Part shown: positions 8,006 to 17,113 of the stretch, in pieces
How the letters are laid out: each line of letters opens with the position of its first letter
Numbering within the stretch: position 1 is the stretch's first letter
Source of the DNA: Caenispirillum salinarum AK4
GTDB lineage: Bacteria > Pseudomonadota > Alphaproteobacteria > Rhodospirillales > Rhodospirillaceae
NCBI RefSeq assembly: GCF_000315795.1
Contig: NZ_ANHY01000002.1
Coordinates: 186,001-250,000, forward strand
Length of the DNA: 64,000 bases
Direction: 5' to 3'
Program-made: the position numbers and the translations under genes
Notes under the pieces: generated by a model
What the model saw: the letters and a program-made list of their open reading frames with translations, nothing else
The model's database searches: none
Told to the model about the DNA's origin: nothing

Positions 8006-9771
8006 CCGACGCCGCCGCCCCCGGCGGGGCCGGCCTGTGCTGGGCCGATGCCGCCTACGCCGCCGCCCTGCTGGCCGTCGACCCGGCGGGGTTGGGCGGC
8101 GCGGTGCTGCGGGCGGCGCCGGGGCCGGTGCGTGAGCGCTGGCTGCGGCTGTTCCGCGAGCGTCTGCCGGAGGCGGCGCCGATGCGGCGCATCCCCGCGC
8201 ATGTTTCCGACGACGGCCTGCTCGGCGGCCTTGACCTGCCGGCCACCCTGCGTGCCGGCCGTCCCGTCGCCCGTGCCGGACTGCTGGCCGGGGCGCATGG
8301 CGGCGCGGTGGTGGTTCCCATGGCCGAGCGTCTGTCGGCGGGCGTCGCGGCGCGGCTGCGGGCCGTGCTGGACGAAGGCCGGGTGCGGGCCGCGCGCGAG
8401 GGGCTGGCGCTGGAGGCGCCGGCGCGGCTGGGCGTGGTGGCGCTGGATGAAGGCACTGCGGACGACGAGGCCGTGCCGCCCGCACTCGCCGATCGCCTGG
8501 CCCTGCATCTCGATCTGCACCCCTTCCGTCCCACCGAGCCCGCAGTCGTGCCCGACGCGGCGGCCGTTGCGGCGGCGCGGGCACGGCTGGGTTCGGTATC
8601 CGTGGGCGACGACGTGGTGGAGGCGCTGAGCGCGGCGGCCGTGGCGCTGGGTGCAGACTCGCTGCGCGCGCCGCTTTTGGCTGTGCGTGCCGCCCGGGCG
8701 GCGGCGGCACTGGCCGGGCGCGCCGCGGTGGCGGAGGCCGATGTGGCCCGTGCCGCCATGCTGGTGCTCGCCCCCCGCGCCACGCGCCTTCCCCAGGCGG
8801 AGCCGGAGGCCGATCAGCCCCCGGAGGCGCCGGGCGAGGACGATCCGCGGCCGGACCAGGACGGGGCGGGCGGCGGCGAGGCTTGTGACGGCGACGGGCA
8901 GGAGGCCGCCGGAGCCGTTCTGCCGCCGGGCCTGCTGGAACAGTTGAAGACGGCCGCGCGTCTTCAGGCCGCCGGGCCGTCCGTCGGCCGCACGCCGGTC
9001 AGGCGGCGCGCACAGGGGCCGGGGCGTCCCGCCGGCATCCGCGCCGGGCCACCGCCGCCGGGCGCGCGTCTGGCGGTGGTGGAGACCTTGCGCGCGGCGG
9101 CGCCCTGGCAGCGGCTGCGGGGTGCTGCGCCGGGCGAGCCCTTGCGCATCCGGGCCGAGGACTTCCGCCACCAGCGGACCAATCCGCGCACGCGCACCAC
9201 CACCATCTTCGCCGTCGACGCCTCGGGCTCCGCCGCGGTGGCGCGCCTGGCGGAGGCCAAGGGCGCGGTGGAGTTGCTGCTGGCCGACTGCTACGTGCGC
9301 CGTGACCGGGTGGCGGTCATCGCCTTCCGCGGAACGGGCGCCGACCTTCTTCTGACGCCGACCCGGTCGCTGGCGCGCGCCCGGCGCTGCCTTTCGGCGC
9401 TGCCCGGTGGCGGCGGCACGCCCTTGGCCGCCGGTCTGGACGCGGCGCTGGCGCAAGTGGAGGCGGCCCTGCGGCGCGGCGAACGGCCGGTTGTGGTGGT
9501 GCTGACCGACGGCCGCGCCAATGTGTGCCGGGACGGAAAGGGCGGCCGCCGGGCCGCCGCCGCCGAGGCCGAGGCCGCCGCCCGGTCGCTGCGGGCCTCC
9601 GGCGCCGCCTGCCTTGTCGTCGACACCGCCACCCGGCCCGAGGCGCTGGCGGCGGCGCTGGCGGCGGCCATGGCGGCACGCTATCTGGCCCTGCCGCACG
9701 CCGACGCGGCGACCCTGTCCCGAGCCGCCCGCGCGGCGGGAGAGGAGGGCGGCCATGCTGTTCCCGCCTGA
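8002..9771 (+). CDS. bchD: Magnesium chelatase subunit D
   Basis: 589 residues. BchD is the regulatory AAA+ partner of BchI. The N-terminal half is an AAA+ module lacking a proper Walker A, as is normal for BchD. An acidic/proline linker (residues about 265-300) precedes the C-terminal von Willebrand A domain with a MIDAS-like DASGSAAVAR and the matching TDGRANV. The ring interacts with BchI and hands energy to BchH (encoded at 36688). Starts in ATGA overlap with bchI and overlaps bchO by 17 bases, so translation is probably coupled. Confidence 0.96.
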   Translation: MTDAAAPGGAGLCWADAAYAAALLAVDPAGLGGAVLRAAPGPVRERWLRLFRERLPEAAPMRRIPAHVSDDGLLGGLDLPATLRAGRPVARAGLLAGAHGGAVVVPMAERLSAGVAARLRAVLDEGRVRAAREGLALEAPARLGVVALDEGTADDEAVPPALADRLALHLDLHPFRPTEPAVVPDAAAVAAARARLGSVSVGDDVVEALSAAAVALGADSLRAPLLAVRAARAAAALAGRAAVAEADVARAAMLVLAPRATRLPQAEPEADQPPEAPGEDDPRPDQDGAGGGEACDGDGQEAAGAVLPPGLLEQLKTAARLQAAGPSVGRTPVRRRAQGPGRPAGIRAGPPPPGARLAVVETLRAAAPWQRLRGAAPGEPLRIRAEDFRHQRTNPRTRTTTIFAVDASGSAAVARLAEAKGAVELLLADCYVRRDRVAVIAFRGTGADLLLTPTRSLARARRCLSALPGGGGTPLAAGLDAALAQVEAALRRGERPVVVVLTDGRANVCRDGKGGRRAAAAEAEAAARSLRASGAACLVVDTATRPEALAAALAAAMAARYLALPHADAATLSRAARAAGEEGGHAVPA

Positions 9772-10684
9772 AGCCCCGGACTGGGACCGCGACGGCCGCG
9801 ACTGGCCCAACCGCGAACACAGCCGCTTTGTCGCCGCCGCCGGCCTGCGCTGGCACGTACAGCGGGCGGGCGAGGGACCGGTGGTGGTGCTGCTGCACGG
9901 CACCGGCGCCTCCACCCACACCTGGCGTGACGTGTTGCCCCTGCTGGCGCGCGAGATGACCGTCATCGCCCCCGACCTGCCGGGCCAGGGGTTCACCGAG
10001 CCGCTGCCCTTCCACCGGCTGACCCTGGGCGGCATGGCGGCGGCGGTGGCCGATCTGCTGCGGCGGCTGGAGGTGGCGCCGGCGATGATCGTCGGCCACT
10101 CCGCCGGCGCGGCCATCGCCGTGCGCATGGCCCTGGACGGGCGTGTCCGTCCCGACCTTCTGGTCAGCCTGAACGGGGCGCTGGTGGGGTTCGACGGCGT
10201 GGCGGGGCACCTGTTCCCGTCGCTCGCCAAGCTTCTGTTCGTCAACCCGCTGACGCCCCGCCTGTTCGCCATGCGTGCCGAGGAACCCCGCGTGCGCCGG
10301 ATGCTGTCCGAGACCGGCTCGACCATCGGCGCGCGGGGCGAGGAACTGTACCTGCGCCTGTTCCGCAAGCCCGGCCACGTCGCCGGCGCGCTGGGCATGA
10401 TGGCCGGATGGGACCTGCACGGGCTGGAGCGGGCGCTGCCGGACCTTCGCTGTCCGCTGACGCTGGTCACCACCCGCGACGATCGCATGATCCCGCCCGA
10501 AAAGGCCCGCCGCGCCGCCGGGCGCGTGCCGGGCGCAACGCTGCTGGTGCAGGAGAGCGGCGGGCACCTTGTTCACGAGGAACGGCCCGGGGCCATTGTC
10601 GCCCTGCTGCTGGAGACGGCACGCGAGGCCGGCGTCCTGCCGGGGAAGATCGCGCCTCCGGCCGTCAACGGAGGTCCGCCATGA
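9755..10684 (+). CDS. bchO: BchO, alpha/beta-hydrolase linked to Mg chelatase
   Basis: 309 residues, alpha/beta-hydrolase fold. The oxyanion HGTG is in VVVLLHGTGAS, the nucleophile elbow in VGHSAGAAIA, and the His near the end in GGHLVHEE. BchO is co-transcribed with bchID in most purple bacteria and proposed to assist the chelatase step, but its substrate is unknown. GAGGAGGGCGG precedes the ATG, which lies inside the end of bchD. The stop overlaps the crtI start by four bases, linking chlorophyll and carotenoid genes in one transcript. Confidence 0.93.
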   Translation: MLFPPEAPDWDRDGRDWPNREHSRFVAAAGLRWHVQRAGEGPVVVLLHGTGASTHTWRDVLPLLAREMTVIAPDLPGQGFTEPLPFHRLTLGGMAAAVADLLRRLEVAPAMIVGHSAGAAIAVRMALDGRVRPDLLVSLNGALVGFDGVAGHLFPSLAKLLFVNPLTPRLFAMRAEEPRVRRMLSETGSTIGARGEELYLRLFRKPGHVAGALGMMAGWDLHGLERALPDLRCPLTLVTTRDDRMIPPEKARRAAGRVPGATLLVQESGGHLVHEERPGAIVALLLETAREAGVLPGKIAPPAVNGGPP

Positions 10685-12222
10685 CCGTCATGCCGCCGCC
10701 CCGCGATCTTTCCGCCGCATATCCGGCCGCTGACATGCGCCCCCACGCCGTCGTCATCGGCTCGGGGTTCGGCGGACTGGCAGCGGCGGTGCGCCTCGGC
10801 GCGCGGGGATACCGGGTGACGGTGCTGGAGCGCCTGGACCAGCCCGGCGGCCGGGCCAACGTCTTCCATCAGGACGGCCACGTCTTCGACGCCGGGCCGA
10901 CCATTGTCACCGCCCCCTTCCTGCTGGAGGAGTTGTGGAGCCTGTGCGGCCGGCGGCTGACCGACGACGTGACGCTTGTTCCCATGCACCCCTTCTACCG
11001 CATCCGCTTTGACGACGGCGCGACCTTCGCCGCCTCCGCCGATGCCGACGCCATGCGGGTGGAGGTGGAACGGCTGGCACCGGCCGATGTGGCGGGCTAC
11101 GAGCGGTTCTTCCGGGAAGCGGCCGACATCTACCGCGTCGGCTTCGAAAAGCTGGGTGCCGTGCCCTTCGGCTCGGCGGCCGACATGCTGCGATGCCTGC
11201 CGGACCTGATCCGCATGGGGGCGCACCGCAGTGTGTGGCGGCACGTGGCGTCCTGCGTGAAGGACGAGCGCCTGCGCACGGCGCTCAGCTTTCATCCGCT
11301 GTTTATCGGCGGCGATCCCTTCAGCGTCACCTGCGTCTACAGCCTGATTGCGTATCTGGAACGCCGCGACGGCGTGCACTTCGCCATGGGCGGAACGCAC
11401 AGCATCGTGCGCGGGCTGGTGGGGCTGATCGAAGGGCAGGGGAACGCGGTGCGGCTGAAGGCCGACGTGGCCGAGATCATCACCCGCGACGGCCGGGCCG
11501 CGGGCGTGGTGCTGGCGGACGGCGAGGCCATCGCCGCCGACGTGGTGGTCTCCAATGCCGACACCGCCTGGACCTATTCACGGCTCTTGAAGCCGGAGGC
11601 GCGGCGGCGATGGACGGACGCGAAGGTCCGCCGGGCGCGGCAGTCCATGGGCGTCTTCCTGTGGTACTTCGGCACGGACCGCCAGTGGCCGGAAGTGGAC
11701 CATCACACCATCGTGCTCGGCCCCCGCTACAAGGGTCTGCTGACGGACATCTTCGGCCGCAAGGCGCTGGCCGGCGACATGAGCCTCTACCTCCACCGCC
11801 CGACCGCCACCGATCCCGGCCTCGCGCCGCCGGGGCGGGATACCTTCTATGCGCTGTCTCCGGTGCCCAACCTCTCGGGCGGGGAGACATGGTCGGCGGA
11901 GCGGGTGGAGGCCTACCGTCGGGCGGTGGAAAAGCGGCTGGAGGAGACCGTGCTGCCCGGCCTGCCGGCGCATGTGAGCGCCAGCCGCGTCGCCACGCCC
12001 GTTCACTTCCGCGACCGCTACAAGGCGTGGCACGGTGCGGCCTTCGGCATGGAGCCGGTGCTGACGCAAAGCGCCTGGTTCCGCCCCCACAACGCCAGCG
12101 AGGACGTGGCCGGGCTGTTCATCGTCGGCGCCGGGACCCACCCGGGCGCCGGCCTGCCGGGCGTGCTGTCGTCGGCCAAGATCCTGGATGAGGTGGTGCC
12201 CCATGCGTCGACCGTCCGCTGA
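10681..12222 (+). CDS. crtI: Phytoene desaturase
   Basis: 513 residues. CrtI desaturates phytoene to neurosporene or lycopene; with crtC, crtD and crtF here the product should feed a spirilloxanthin-type pathway. The FAD dinucleotide fold is VIGSGFGGLAAAVRL, followed by the GGRANVF segment typical of CrtI. The C-terminal FAD-binding signature is LFIVGAGTHPGAGLPGVL. Peripheral membrane enzyme. It overlaps bchO upstream and crtB downstream (by 20 bases with the chosen crtB start). Confidence 0.96.
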   Translation: MTVMPPPRDLSAAYPAADMRPHAVVIGSGFGGLAAAVRLGARGYRVTVLERLDQPGGRANVFHQDGHVFDAGPTIVTAPFLLEELWSLCGRRLTDDVTLVPMHPFYRIRFDDGATFAASADADAMRVEVERLAPADVAGYERFFREAADIYRVGFEKLGAVPFGSAADMLRCLPDLIRMGAHRSVWRHVASCVKDERLRTALSFHPLFIGGDPFSVTCVYSLIAYLERRDGVHFAMGGTHSIVRGLVGLIEGQGNAVRLKADVAEIITRDGRAAGVVLADGEAIAADVVVSNADTAWTYSRLLKPEARRRWTDAKVRRARQSMGVFLWYFGTDRQWPEVDHHTIVLGPRYKGLLTDIFGRKALAGDMSLYLHRPTATDPGLAPPGRDTFYALSPVPNLSGGETWSAERVEAYRRAVEKRLEETVLPGLPAHVSASRVATPVHFRDRYKAWHGAAFGMEPVLTQSAWFRPHNASEDVAGLFIVGAGTHPGAGLPGVLSSAKILDEVVPHASTVR

Positions 12223-13234
12223 GCCGCTGGCAAGCCCCGCCGACTTCGCCGCCTGCCGCGAAACCATTCGCGGCGGGTCGCGCACCTTTTATGCGGCGTC
12301 GCTTCTGCTGCCGCCGCGCCTGCGCGGGCCGGCCTATGCGCTCTATGCCTTCTGCCGATCGTCGGACGACGCGGTGGACGAGGGCGCGGACCCCGCCGCC
12401 GCCGTGGTGCGCCTGCGCGCCCGGCTGGAGCGCGCCGCCGCCGGCCGGCCGCTCGACCACCCCTGCGATCGGGCGTTCGCCGCGACGCTGGCCGCCCATG
12501 CCATCCCGCCGGCGCTGCCTGCCGCGCTGCTGGAGGGGCTGGCCTGGGACGCCGAGGGTCGCTCCTATGAAACACTCGCAGACCTGCGCACCTACGCCGC
12601 GCGGGTGGCGGGAACCGTGGGCGCGATGATGACGCTGCTCATGGGGCGGCGGGAGTCGTCCGTGCTGGCGCGGGCCTGCGACCTGGGTGTGGCCATGCAG
12701 CTGACCAACATCGCCCGCGACGTGGGAGAAGACGCCCGGCGCGGCCGCCTCTACCTGCCGCGCGCCTGGATGCGCGAGGCGGGGCTCGATCCTGACGCCT
12801 TCCTGGCCGCGCCCGCCACGACGCCGGCGCTTCAGGGCGTGGTGGCGCGGCTGCTGGCGGAGGCGGATGGGCTGTACGCGCGGTCGCGGCCGGGCATCGA
12901 CCGGCTGCCCCGCCGCTGCCGGCCGGCGATCCAGGCCGCCCGCGTGCTCTATGCCGAGATCGGGCGGGCGGTGGAAGACCCGGTGGCGCGTCGCGCGGTG
13001 GTGCCGTCCGGGCGCAAGCTGTGGCTTCTGGCCCCGGCGCTCGTGGCGGCGGCACGACCGGCGCGGGCGGAGGGGCTGGCGCTGGAGGCCCTGCCGGAGA
13101 CGCGGTTCCTGGTGGACGCGGTGACGAACGCGCCGGCGCCTCTCGGGGCTGGCCAGCGGCAGGGCGCGGCGGAATGGACCATCGACCTGTTCCTGGAACT
13201 GGCCCGGCGGGAACGGGCGGCCTCGGCGCCGTGA
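12203..13234 (+). CDS. crtB: Phytoene synthase
   Basis: 343 residues from ATG 12203, preceded by GAGGTGG; an ATG at 12188 would add five residues. CrtB condenses two geranylgeranyl diphosphates (made by CrtE, 23145) into phytoene. The two aspartate-rich motifs are DDAVDEG and RDVGEDARRGRLYLP, in the normal trans-isoprenyl synthase order, with GGSRTFYAAS near the N-terminus. Last gene of bchIDO-crtIB, followed by a convergent terminator and pufC on the other strand. Confidence 0.96.
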   Translation: MRRPSAEPLASPADFAACRETIRGGSRTFYAASLLLPPRLRGPAYALYAFCRSSDDAVDEGADPAAAVVRLRARLERAAAGRPLDHPCDRAFAATLAAHAIPPALPAALLEGLAWDAEGRSYETLADLRTYAARVAGTVGAMMTLLMGRRESSVLARACDLGVAMQLTNIARDVGEDARRGRLYLPRAWMREAGLDPDAFLAAPATTPALQGVVARLLAEADGLYARSRPGIDRLPRRCRPAIQAARVLYAEIGRAVEDPVARRAVVPSGRKLWLLAPALVAAARPARAEGLALEALPETRFLVDAVTNAPAPLGAGQRQGAAEWTIDLFLELARRERAASAP

Positions 13235-13262
13235 ATCCCTTTACAGCCATCACCGAAACGGA

Positions 13263-13292
13263 AAACGGCGCCACCTCGCGATGGCGCCGTTT
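13263..13292. terminator. Bidirectional terminator between crtB and pufC
   Basis: AAACGGCGCCA (13263-13273) and TGGCGCCGTTT (13282-13292) form a perfect 11-base stem with an eight-base loop. It ends in TTT on the plus strand and, read in reverse, also in TTT, as expected for two convergent operons. Confidence 0.75.
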
Positions 13293-13311
13293 CTCGTCAT
13301 GCTCCCGCCGT

Positions 13312-14532
13312 CTATTGGTTCGGTGCCATGTCCGGGTCCAGCACCTCCAGCGCGCGCGGCGTGATGGTCTTGGGGGCGAACTCATACGGGATCGCGCCCA
13401 CGCGCTCCGCCGGGTCCAGCGGCAGCCGGGGCAGGCCGAGGCTGGGGTAGTGCACCACCATGTTGGCGCCGTACAGCGGCTTCCATGCCCCCTTGTGGCA
13501 GGTCTTGCAGTAGACCTTGCCAGGGTCGCCCATGGGGCCCAGACGCTCGGGCGGGAAGACGTCGGCCAGCGGCTCGATGTGCTTGGTGTTGATTTCGGCC
13601 GCCATGTTGATGCCGTACCACGCCGTCGATCGCGCCGGATTGCTCTGGCCCCAGTTGGCCAGCGCCCGGCTGTTGTGGCAGAAGGTGCAGTTGACGCCCA
13701 GGCTGTCCGACATCTGCATCATCAGTTCGTAGACGTACTGGGTGTCGTCCAGAAGCCCCGCCGGCGCCGGCGTGCCCGCGGTGGGCAGGGCGGTCAGCGA
13801 CTGCACGTTCAGCGGCTTGGAGGCCAGCAGGTAGTCCTCGAAGGCCTTCTCCGAAAAGTAGTCGTAGACGTTCTGCGCCTTGAAGTCCCAGTTGACGTCC
13901 AACTGCCCGACGATGCCCGTGGTCTTGTATTCGCCGTCGCGGAACCAGATGGGCTGCGGCACCGGCTGGCCGCGGTGGCAGGTGTAGCACGTCACGCCCG
14001 AGGGATAGACGTGCGACCCCCAGTTGGTGTTGATGGCCTGCGTCATCTGGAACATGCGGCGGCTGACGATCTTGGTATAGGGCTCGTCCAGCGCCAGGTT
14101 TTCCAGGTTGTGGCAGTATTCGCAGCCCTGCTCCGGCGCCACCCATTCGGTGATCGCCGACATCAGGCGGATGAACTGGTCGGCGTCCAGTTCGCCCAGG
14201 ACCTGGACGTTCTCGTAGACGTTCCTGGCCTTCTGCTCCTCGGGCACCGGCTCCAGCCGGTCGAGCACCACGCCGCCCTCGGCGTCATAGGCCGCTTCCG
14301 CCGCCGGCCACGGCGGCAGGGGCTCGGGCACGGCGTTGAGCGCCTGCTGCTCCACCAGTTCGCGCGGGTTGTAGACCTGCGCCATGCCGATGCCCCGGTG
14401 ACCGGTCTGAACACTCTCCACCGGCGGCCGGTCCCAGTCGGGAACGATCAGGAAGAAGGCGGTCACCGCCAGCGTGGCCACCACGCCCCCGAAGATGGCG
14501 TAGAAGCGTTTGATGTTCGGATCTTCGCTCAT
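13312..14532 (-). CDS. pufC: Tetraheme reaction-centre cytochrome subunit
   Basis: 406 residues. PufC re-reduces the special pair from the periplasmic side. Four c-type heme motifs are visible: CEYCH, CYTCH, CTFCH and CKTCH, with the upstream Met ligands of the family. The N-terminus has a single hydrophobic segment ([19 protein letters not shown]) and no lipobox Cys, so the protein is probably held by an uncleaved membrane anchor and not by a diacylglycerol as in Blastochloris viridis. ATG overlaps the pufM stop by four bases. Last gene of the puf operon. Confidence 0.96.
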   Translation of the reverse strand: MSEDPNIKRFYAIFGGVVATLAVTAFFLIVPDWDRPPVESVQTGHRGIGMAQVYNPRELVEQQALNAVPEPLPPWPAAEAAYDAEGGVVLDRLEPVPEEQKARNVYENVQVLGELDADQFIRLMSAITEWVAPEQGCEYCHNLENLALDEPYTKIVSRRMFQMTQAINTNWGSHVYPSGVTCYTCHRGQPVPQPIWFRDGEYKTTGIVGQLDVNWDFKAQNVYDYFSEKAFEDYLLASKPLNVQSLTALPTAGTPAPAGLLDDTQYVYELMMQMSDSLGVNCTFCHNSRALANWGQSNPARSTAWYGINMAAEINTKHIEPLADVFPPERLGPMGDPGKVYCKTCHKGAWKPLYGANMVVHYPSLGLPRLPLDPAERVGAIPYEFAPKTITPRALEVLDPDMAPNQ

Positions 14533-15506
14533 TGCGGCGCCTCCAGAACACCCTGTGGCACGGGGAAGTCGCCCCAGATGTCGGGGTACGGCGGCGCGAT
14601 GCCGTGCTTGACGCCCCACAGGTACCAGTTGTCGACGACGGTCCCGGTCAGAAGAATCCCGATGCCGCCGGTCAGCGTGGTCAGCACCGCGAACCACCAG
14701 GCCCAGCGGTGGATGCTCTCGAACGTGGCGTTGAAGCCCATGGTCCAGCGCCAGAACAGCGCGCCGCGCTCGGCCGCCGTGCCGCGATCGACGATCTCGT
14801 CGGCCTCGCGCTCGCCGCCGAAGCGCACCACCGCCAGGATGGTCGCGCCGTGCATGGCGAACAGCATGGTCGAGCCGTACAGGAAGAAGATCGAGAGCAT
14901 GTGGAAGGGGTTGTAGAAGAAGTTCCCGTAGCGCACGGAAAACACCGCCGTCCAGTTCAGGTGCGGCACGATGCCGAAGGGCACGGCTTCCTCGAAGCTG
15001 CCCATGAACACCGGGCGAATGATGCCGAGGCTCAGGTACAGGAAGATCGCCGACAGGAACGCCCAGGCCACATGCGTGCCCATGCCGAGCGCGCGGGCGC
15101 GCCTGTACATGCGCACCCACCACAGCAGGATGGACGCGGTCAGGAAGAACCCGGCCAGTTGCCACCAGCCGCCCTCCTGCAGCGGCGCCAGGCCCAGGCC
15201 GTGTTCGGCGGTCGGCGGGCGCAGGGCCAGGAATGGCAGCTGGCGGATGAATTCCACCGGGTCCCAGTCCACCGTCGCCCACATGTTCAGGCCGATGATC
15301 TCGATGGCGATGAACCCGCAGACCAGCGATGCCACGCCCCAGGCGCCCAGGTAGACAGGTCCGATCTGGGCGTCGCCGATCTTGCCCAGCCAGTAGGAAT
15401 GGACGGGGCGGCCCAGGCGCGGCAGCGACGTGCGGGGAAGGTCGATGCCTTCCTCGTTGGGGCCGTGCACCTGGACCTGGGTGAATATGCTTTGATACCG
15501 AGCCAT
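14529..15506 (-). CDS. pufM: Reaction-centre M subunit
   Basis: 325 residues, the usual length. Five-helix integral subunit that binds, with PufL, the bacteriochlorophyll special pair, bacteriopheophytin, QA and the non-heme iron. Typical features: [13 protein letters not shown] near the N-terminus, the [12 protein letters not shown] helix with the special-pair His, and [19 protein letters not shown] with QA and iron ligands. The C-terminal tail is the longer form found in bacteria with a tetraheme PufC. Thirteen bases downstream of pufL. Confidence 0.98.
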   Translation of the reverse strand: MARYQSIFTQVQVHGPNEEGIDLPRTSLPRLGRPVHSYWLGKIGDAQIGPVYLGAWGVASLVCGFIAIEIIGLNMWATVDWDPVEFIRQLPFLALRPPTAEHGLGLAPLQEGGWWQLAGFFLTASILLWWVRMYRRARALGMGTHVAWAFLSAIFLYLSLGIIRPVFMGSFEEAVPFGIVPHLNWTAVFSVRYGNFFYNPFHMLSIFFLYGSTMLFAMHGATILAVVRFGGEREADEIVDRGTAAERGALFWRWTMGFNATFESIHRWAWWFAVLTTLTGGIGILLTGTVVDNWYLWGVKHGIAPPYPDIWGDFPVPQGVLEAPQ

Positions 15507-15519
15507 TGTGCCGTCTCCC

Positions 15520-16359
15520 TCACATGAAGCCGCGCGGGTCCCAGAACGGCAGGTTGAGCCACCAGTTCCACCAGACGGGCCAGCCCTGGGTCCAGAAGGG
15601 GCCGCTGATGACGATGCAGATGGCCGACCAGATGCCGGCGTTCAGCGCAAGGAACAGCCCCAGCCGGTGAATGCCGAGCGCGCCGATCGAATACGTGATG
15701 GTGTCGCGGAAATAGGCGTTTTCATGCTCCGCACTCTTCGCCACCTCGCCCTTGCCGGGGTTGACCGCCGACAGGATCACGCCGCCGTGCAGCGACAGGG
15801 CGAACGTGGTGGTGAAGAAGAACGTCACCGCCAGCATGTGCGCCGGGTTCAGGTGGAAGTGCAGGTACTGGTAGCCGACGTTGCTCACCCAATCCAGGTG
15901 GCTGAGGATGCCGTAGGGGAACCCATGCCCCCAGGCGCCCATGAGCACCGGGCGGATGACCACCAGCGTGATGTAGGCGATGACGGCCGTGAAGTAGGCG
16001 ATGGGCACGTGGTACCCGATGCCCAGCTTGCGGCAGATTTCCACCTCGCGCAGGGTCCAGGAGATAAAGGCGCCCAGCGCGAAGATGGTGATGAGCTGCC
16101 ACAGGCCCCCGTCCAGCAGCGGCGCCGGCCCCAGGCCGTACTCCAGCGGCGGCGGGTTGATGCTGATCTGCCAGACGTTCCAGGTCGGCCCCATGGCCGC
16201 GCCCCAGACAATCAGCAGCGTGCCCATCAGCGCGCAGAAGATGGCCGTGACGCCGAAGAAGCCGACGTAGAACGGCCCGGCCCAGAAGTCGAAGAGGTCG
16301 CCGCCTAGTAACGTTCCTCCTCGAACGCGGTACTTTCGCTCGAAACTCAGCATGGACAT
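15520..16359 (-). CDS. pufL: Reaction-centre L subunit
   Basis: 279 residues. Starts [17 protein letters not shown], the standard PufL N-terminus. It contains the special-pair helix [18 protein letters not shown] and the QB/iron helix [15 protein letters not shown]-like segment. Forms the reaction-centre core with PufM and PufH. It is separated from pufA by about 250 bases holding strong hairpins, and from pufM by 13 bases. Confidence 0.98.
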   Translation of the reverse strand: MSMLSFERKYRVRGGTLLGGDLFDFWAGPFYVGFFGVTAIFCALMGTLLIVWGAAMGPTWNVWQISINPPPLEYGLGPAPLLDGGLWQLITIFALGAFISWTLREVEICRKLGIGYHVPIAYFTAVIAYITLVVIRPVLMGAWGHGFPYGILSHLDWVSNVGYQYLHFHLNPAHMLAVTFFFTTTFALSLHGGVILSAVNPGKGEVAKSAEHENAYFRDTITYSIGALGIHRLGLFLALNAGIWSAICIVISGPFWTQGWPVWWNWWLNLPFWDPRGFM

Positions 16360-16385
16360 TGCGGCGACTCCCAGAGCTTTTGTGC

Positions 16386-16494
16386 GGCCTGTCGCGATGC
16401 GACAGGCCTGCGTTCAGGCGCCACGCAGGCTCACGCGCCTGACCGGCGCGGGGTCGCAGTGTGTGCTTCGCACACGCCTTCGGCTCCGCGACCC
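16386..16494 (-). other. Stem-loop cluster in the pufA-pufL intercistronic region
   Basis: Two strong structures fill the 249-base gap 16360-16608. The first has a ten-base stem (16386-16395 with 16399-16408) and a three-base loop. The second nests GTGTGC/GCACAC (16461-16466 with 16470-16475) inside GGGTCGC/GCGACCC (16451-16457 with 16488-16494). In Rhodobacter, hairpins at this place stabilise the pufBA segment and give excess light-harvesting over reaction-centre mRNA; I infer the same here. No gene is seen in this gap. Confidence 0.7.
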
Positions 16495-16608
16495 TATTCG
16501 CGACGCCCGCCCACGGCGTGGCCGGTCGTCGCTCTGCGCCCGGCGAGACGGCGGAGGGACCCAGGTTTTCACCGTCGCCCCTCCGCCACCTGTCGCGTGC
16601 CGTCGGCG

Positions 16609-16785
16609 TCAGCCCGACGTCGGCGGCATCTGCCCGGCGGAGACGGACGGCTGCGGGCCGGTCAACCAGTTGAACCGGTCGGTGCTGAGCAGGATGAAGT
16701 GGATCAGCAGCGCCAGAACGAACAGGAAGGTAAAAAGCGCGATCAGCGCCCGTCGCGGATCGAAAAGAAGCCAGACCTTGTGCAT
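16609..16785 (-). CDS. pufA: LH1 antenna alpha chain
   Basis: 58 residues. The sequence begins [20 protein letters not shown] and continues through a single membrane helix with the bacteriochlorophyll-ligating His in [16 protein letters not shown], nearly as in the R. rubrum alpha chain. The Pro/Ser-rich tail is short. AGGAGGAG precedes the ATG. It lies 13 bases downstream of pufB. It forms the ring antenna around the reaction centre. Confidence 0.97.
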   Translation of the reverse strand: MHKVWLLFDPRRALIALFTFLFVLALLIHFILLSTDRFNWLTGPQPSVSAGQMPPTSG

Positions 16786-16798
16786 GGTGTGCTCCTCC

Positions 16799-17017
16799 TC
16801 AGGTCAGCATGGGCAGGACGGACTGGACCGTCTCGACCATGGAGGTGTCGTAGCCTTCCTCGCCCGGCAGCCAGGGCCGCCAGATCCAGGCCAGGATGTG
16901 GGCGATCACCGCCACGCCGGTGAAGATCAGGAAGCTTTTCATGAAGATGTCGTGGAATTCCTTGGCCTCTCCTTCCGTCAAGCCGGAGATCGAGGCTCCG
17001 TGCTCCGTGTCTGCCAT
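16799..17017 (-). CDS. pufB: LH1 antenna beta chain with C-terminal extension
   Basis: 72 residues from the ATG at 17017, preceded by GAGGAGGACACC. The motif [15 protein letters not shown] and the membrane helix with the ligating His ([15 protein letters not shown]) are typical. Most LH1 beta chains end soon after WRPWLPG..GY; here about 16 residues follow (starting DTSMVET), ending VLPMLT. It lies 96 bases after bchZ, and no pufQ is found between them. Confidence 0.96.
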   Translation of the reverse strand: MADTEHGASISGLTEGEAKEFHDIFMKSFLIFTGVAVIAHILAWIWRPWLPGEEGYDTSMVETVQSVLPMLT

Positions 17018-17113
17018 GGTGTCCTCCTCGGATGGTTGGGATCGGGCGCGCCGTGCCGGGGTCGGACCGGCGAGTTGCGCGCCCACACGCCCCGAAGGAC
17101 GCCGCCGCGCCGG

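Noticed and set aside
7498-10488. 996-residue minus-strand open frame over bchI, bchD and bchO
   Set aside because: Low-complexity Arg/Gly/Ala composition and no motifs; real genes are on the plus strand.
17018-17113. Possible pufQ between bchZ and pufB
   Set aside because: Only 96 bases, with no open frame of suitable size; likewise no pufX follows pufM, where pufC begins in ATGA overlap.
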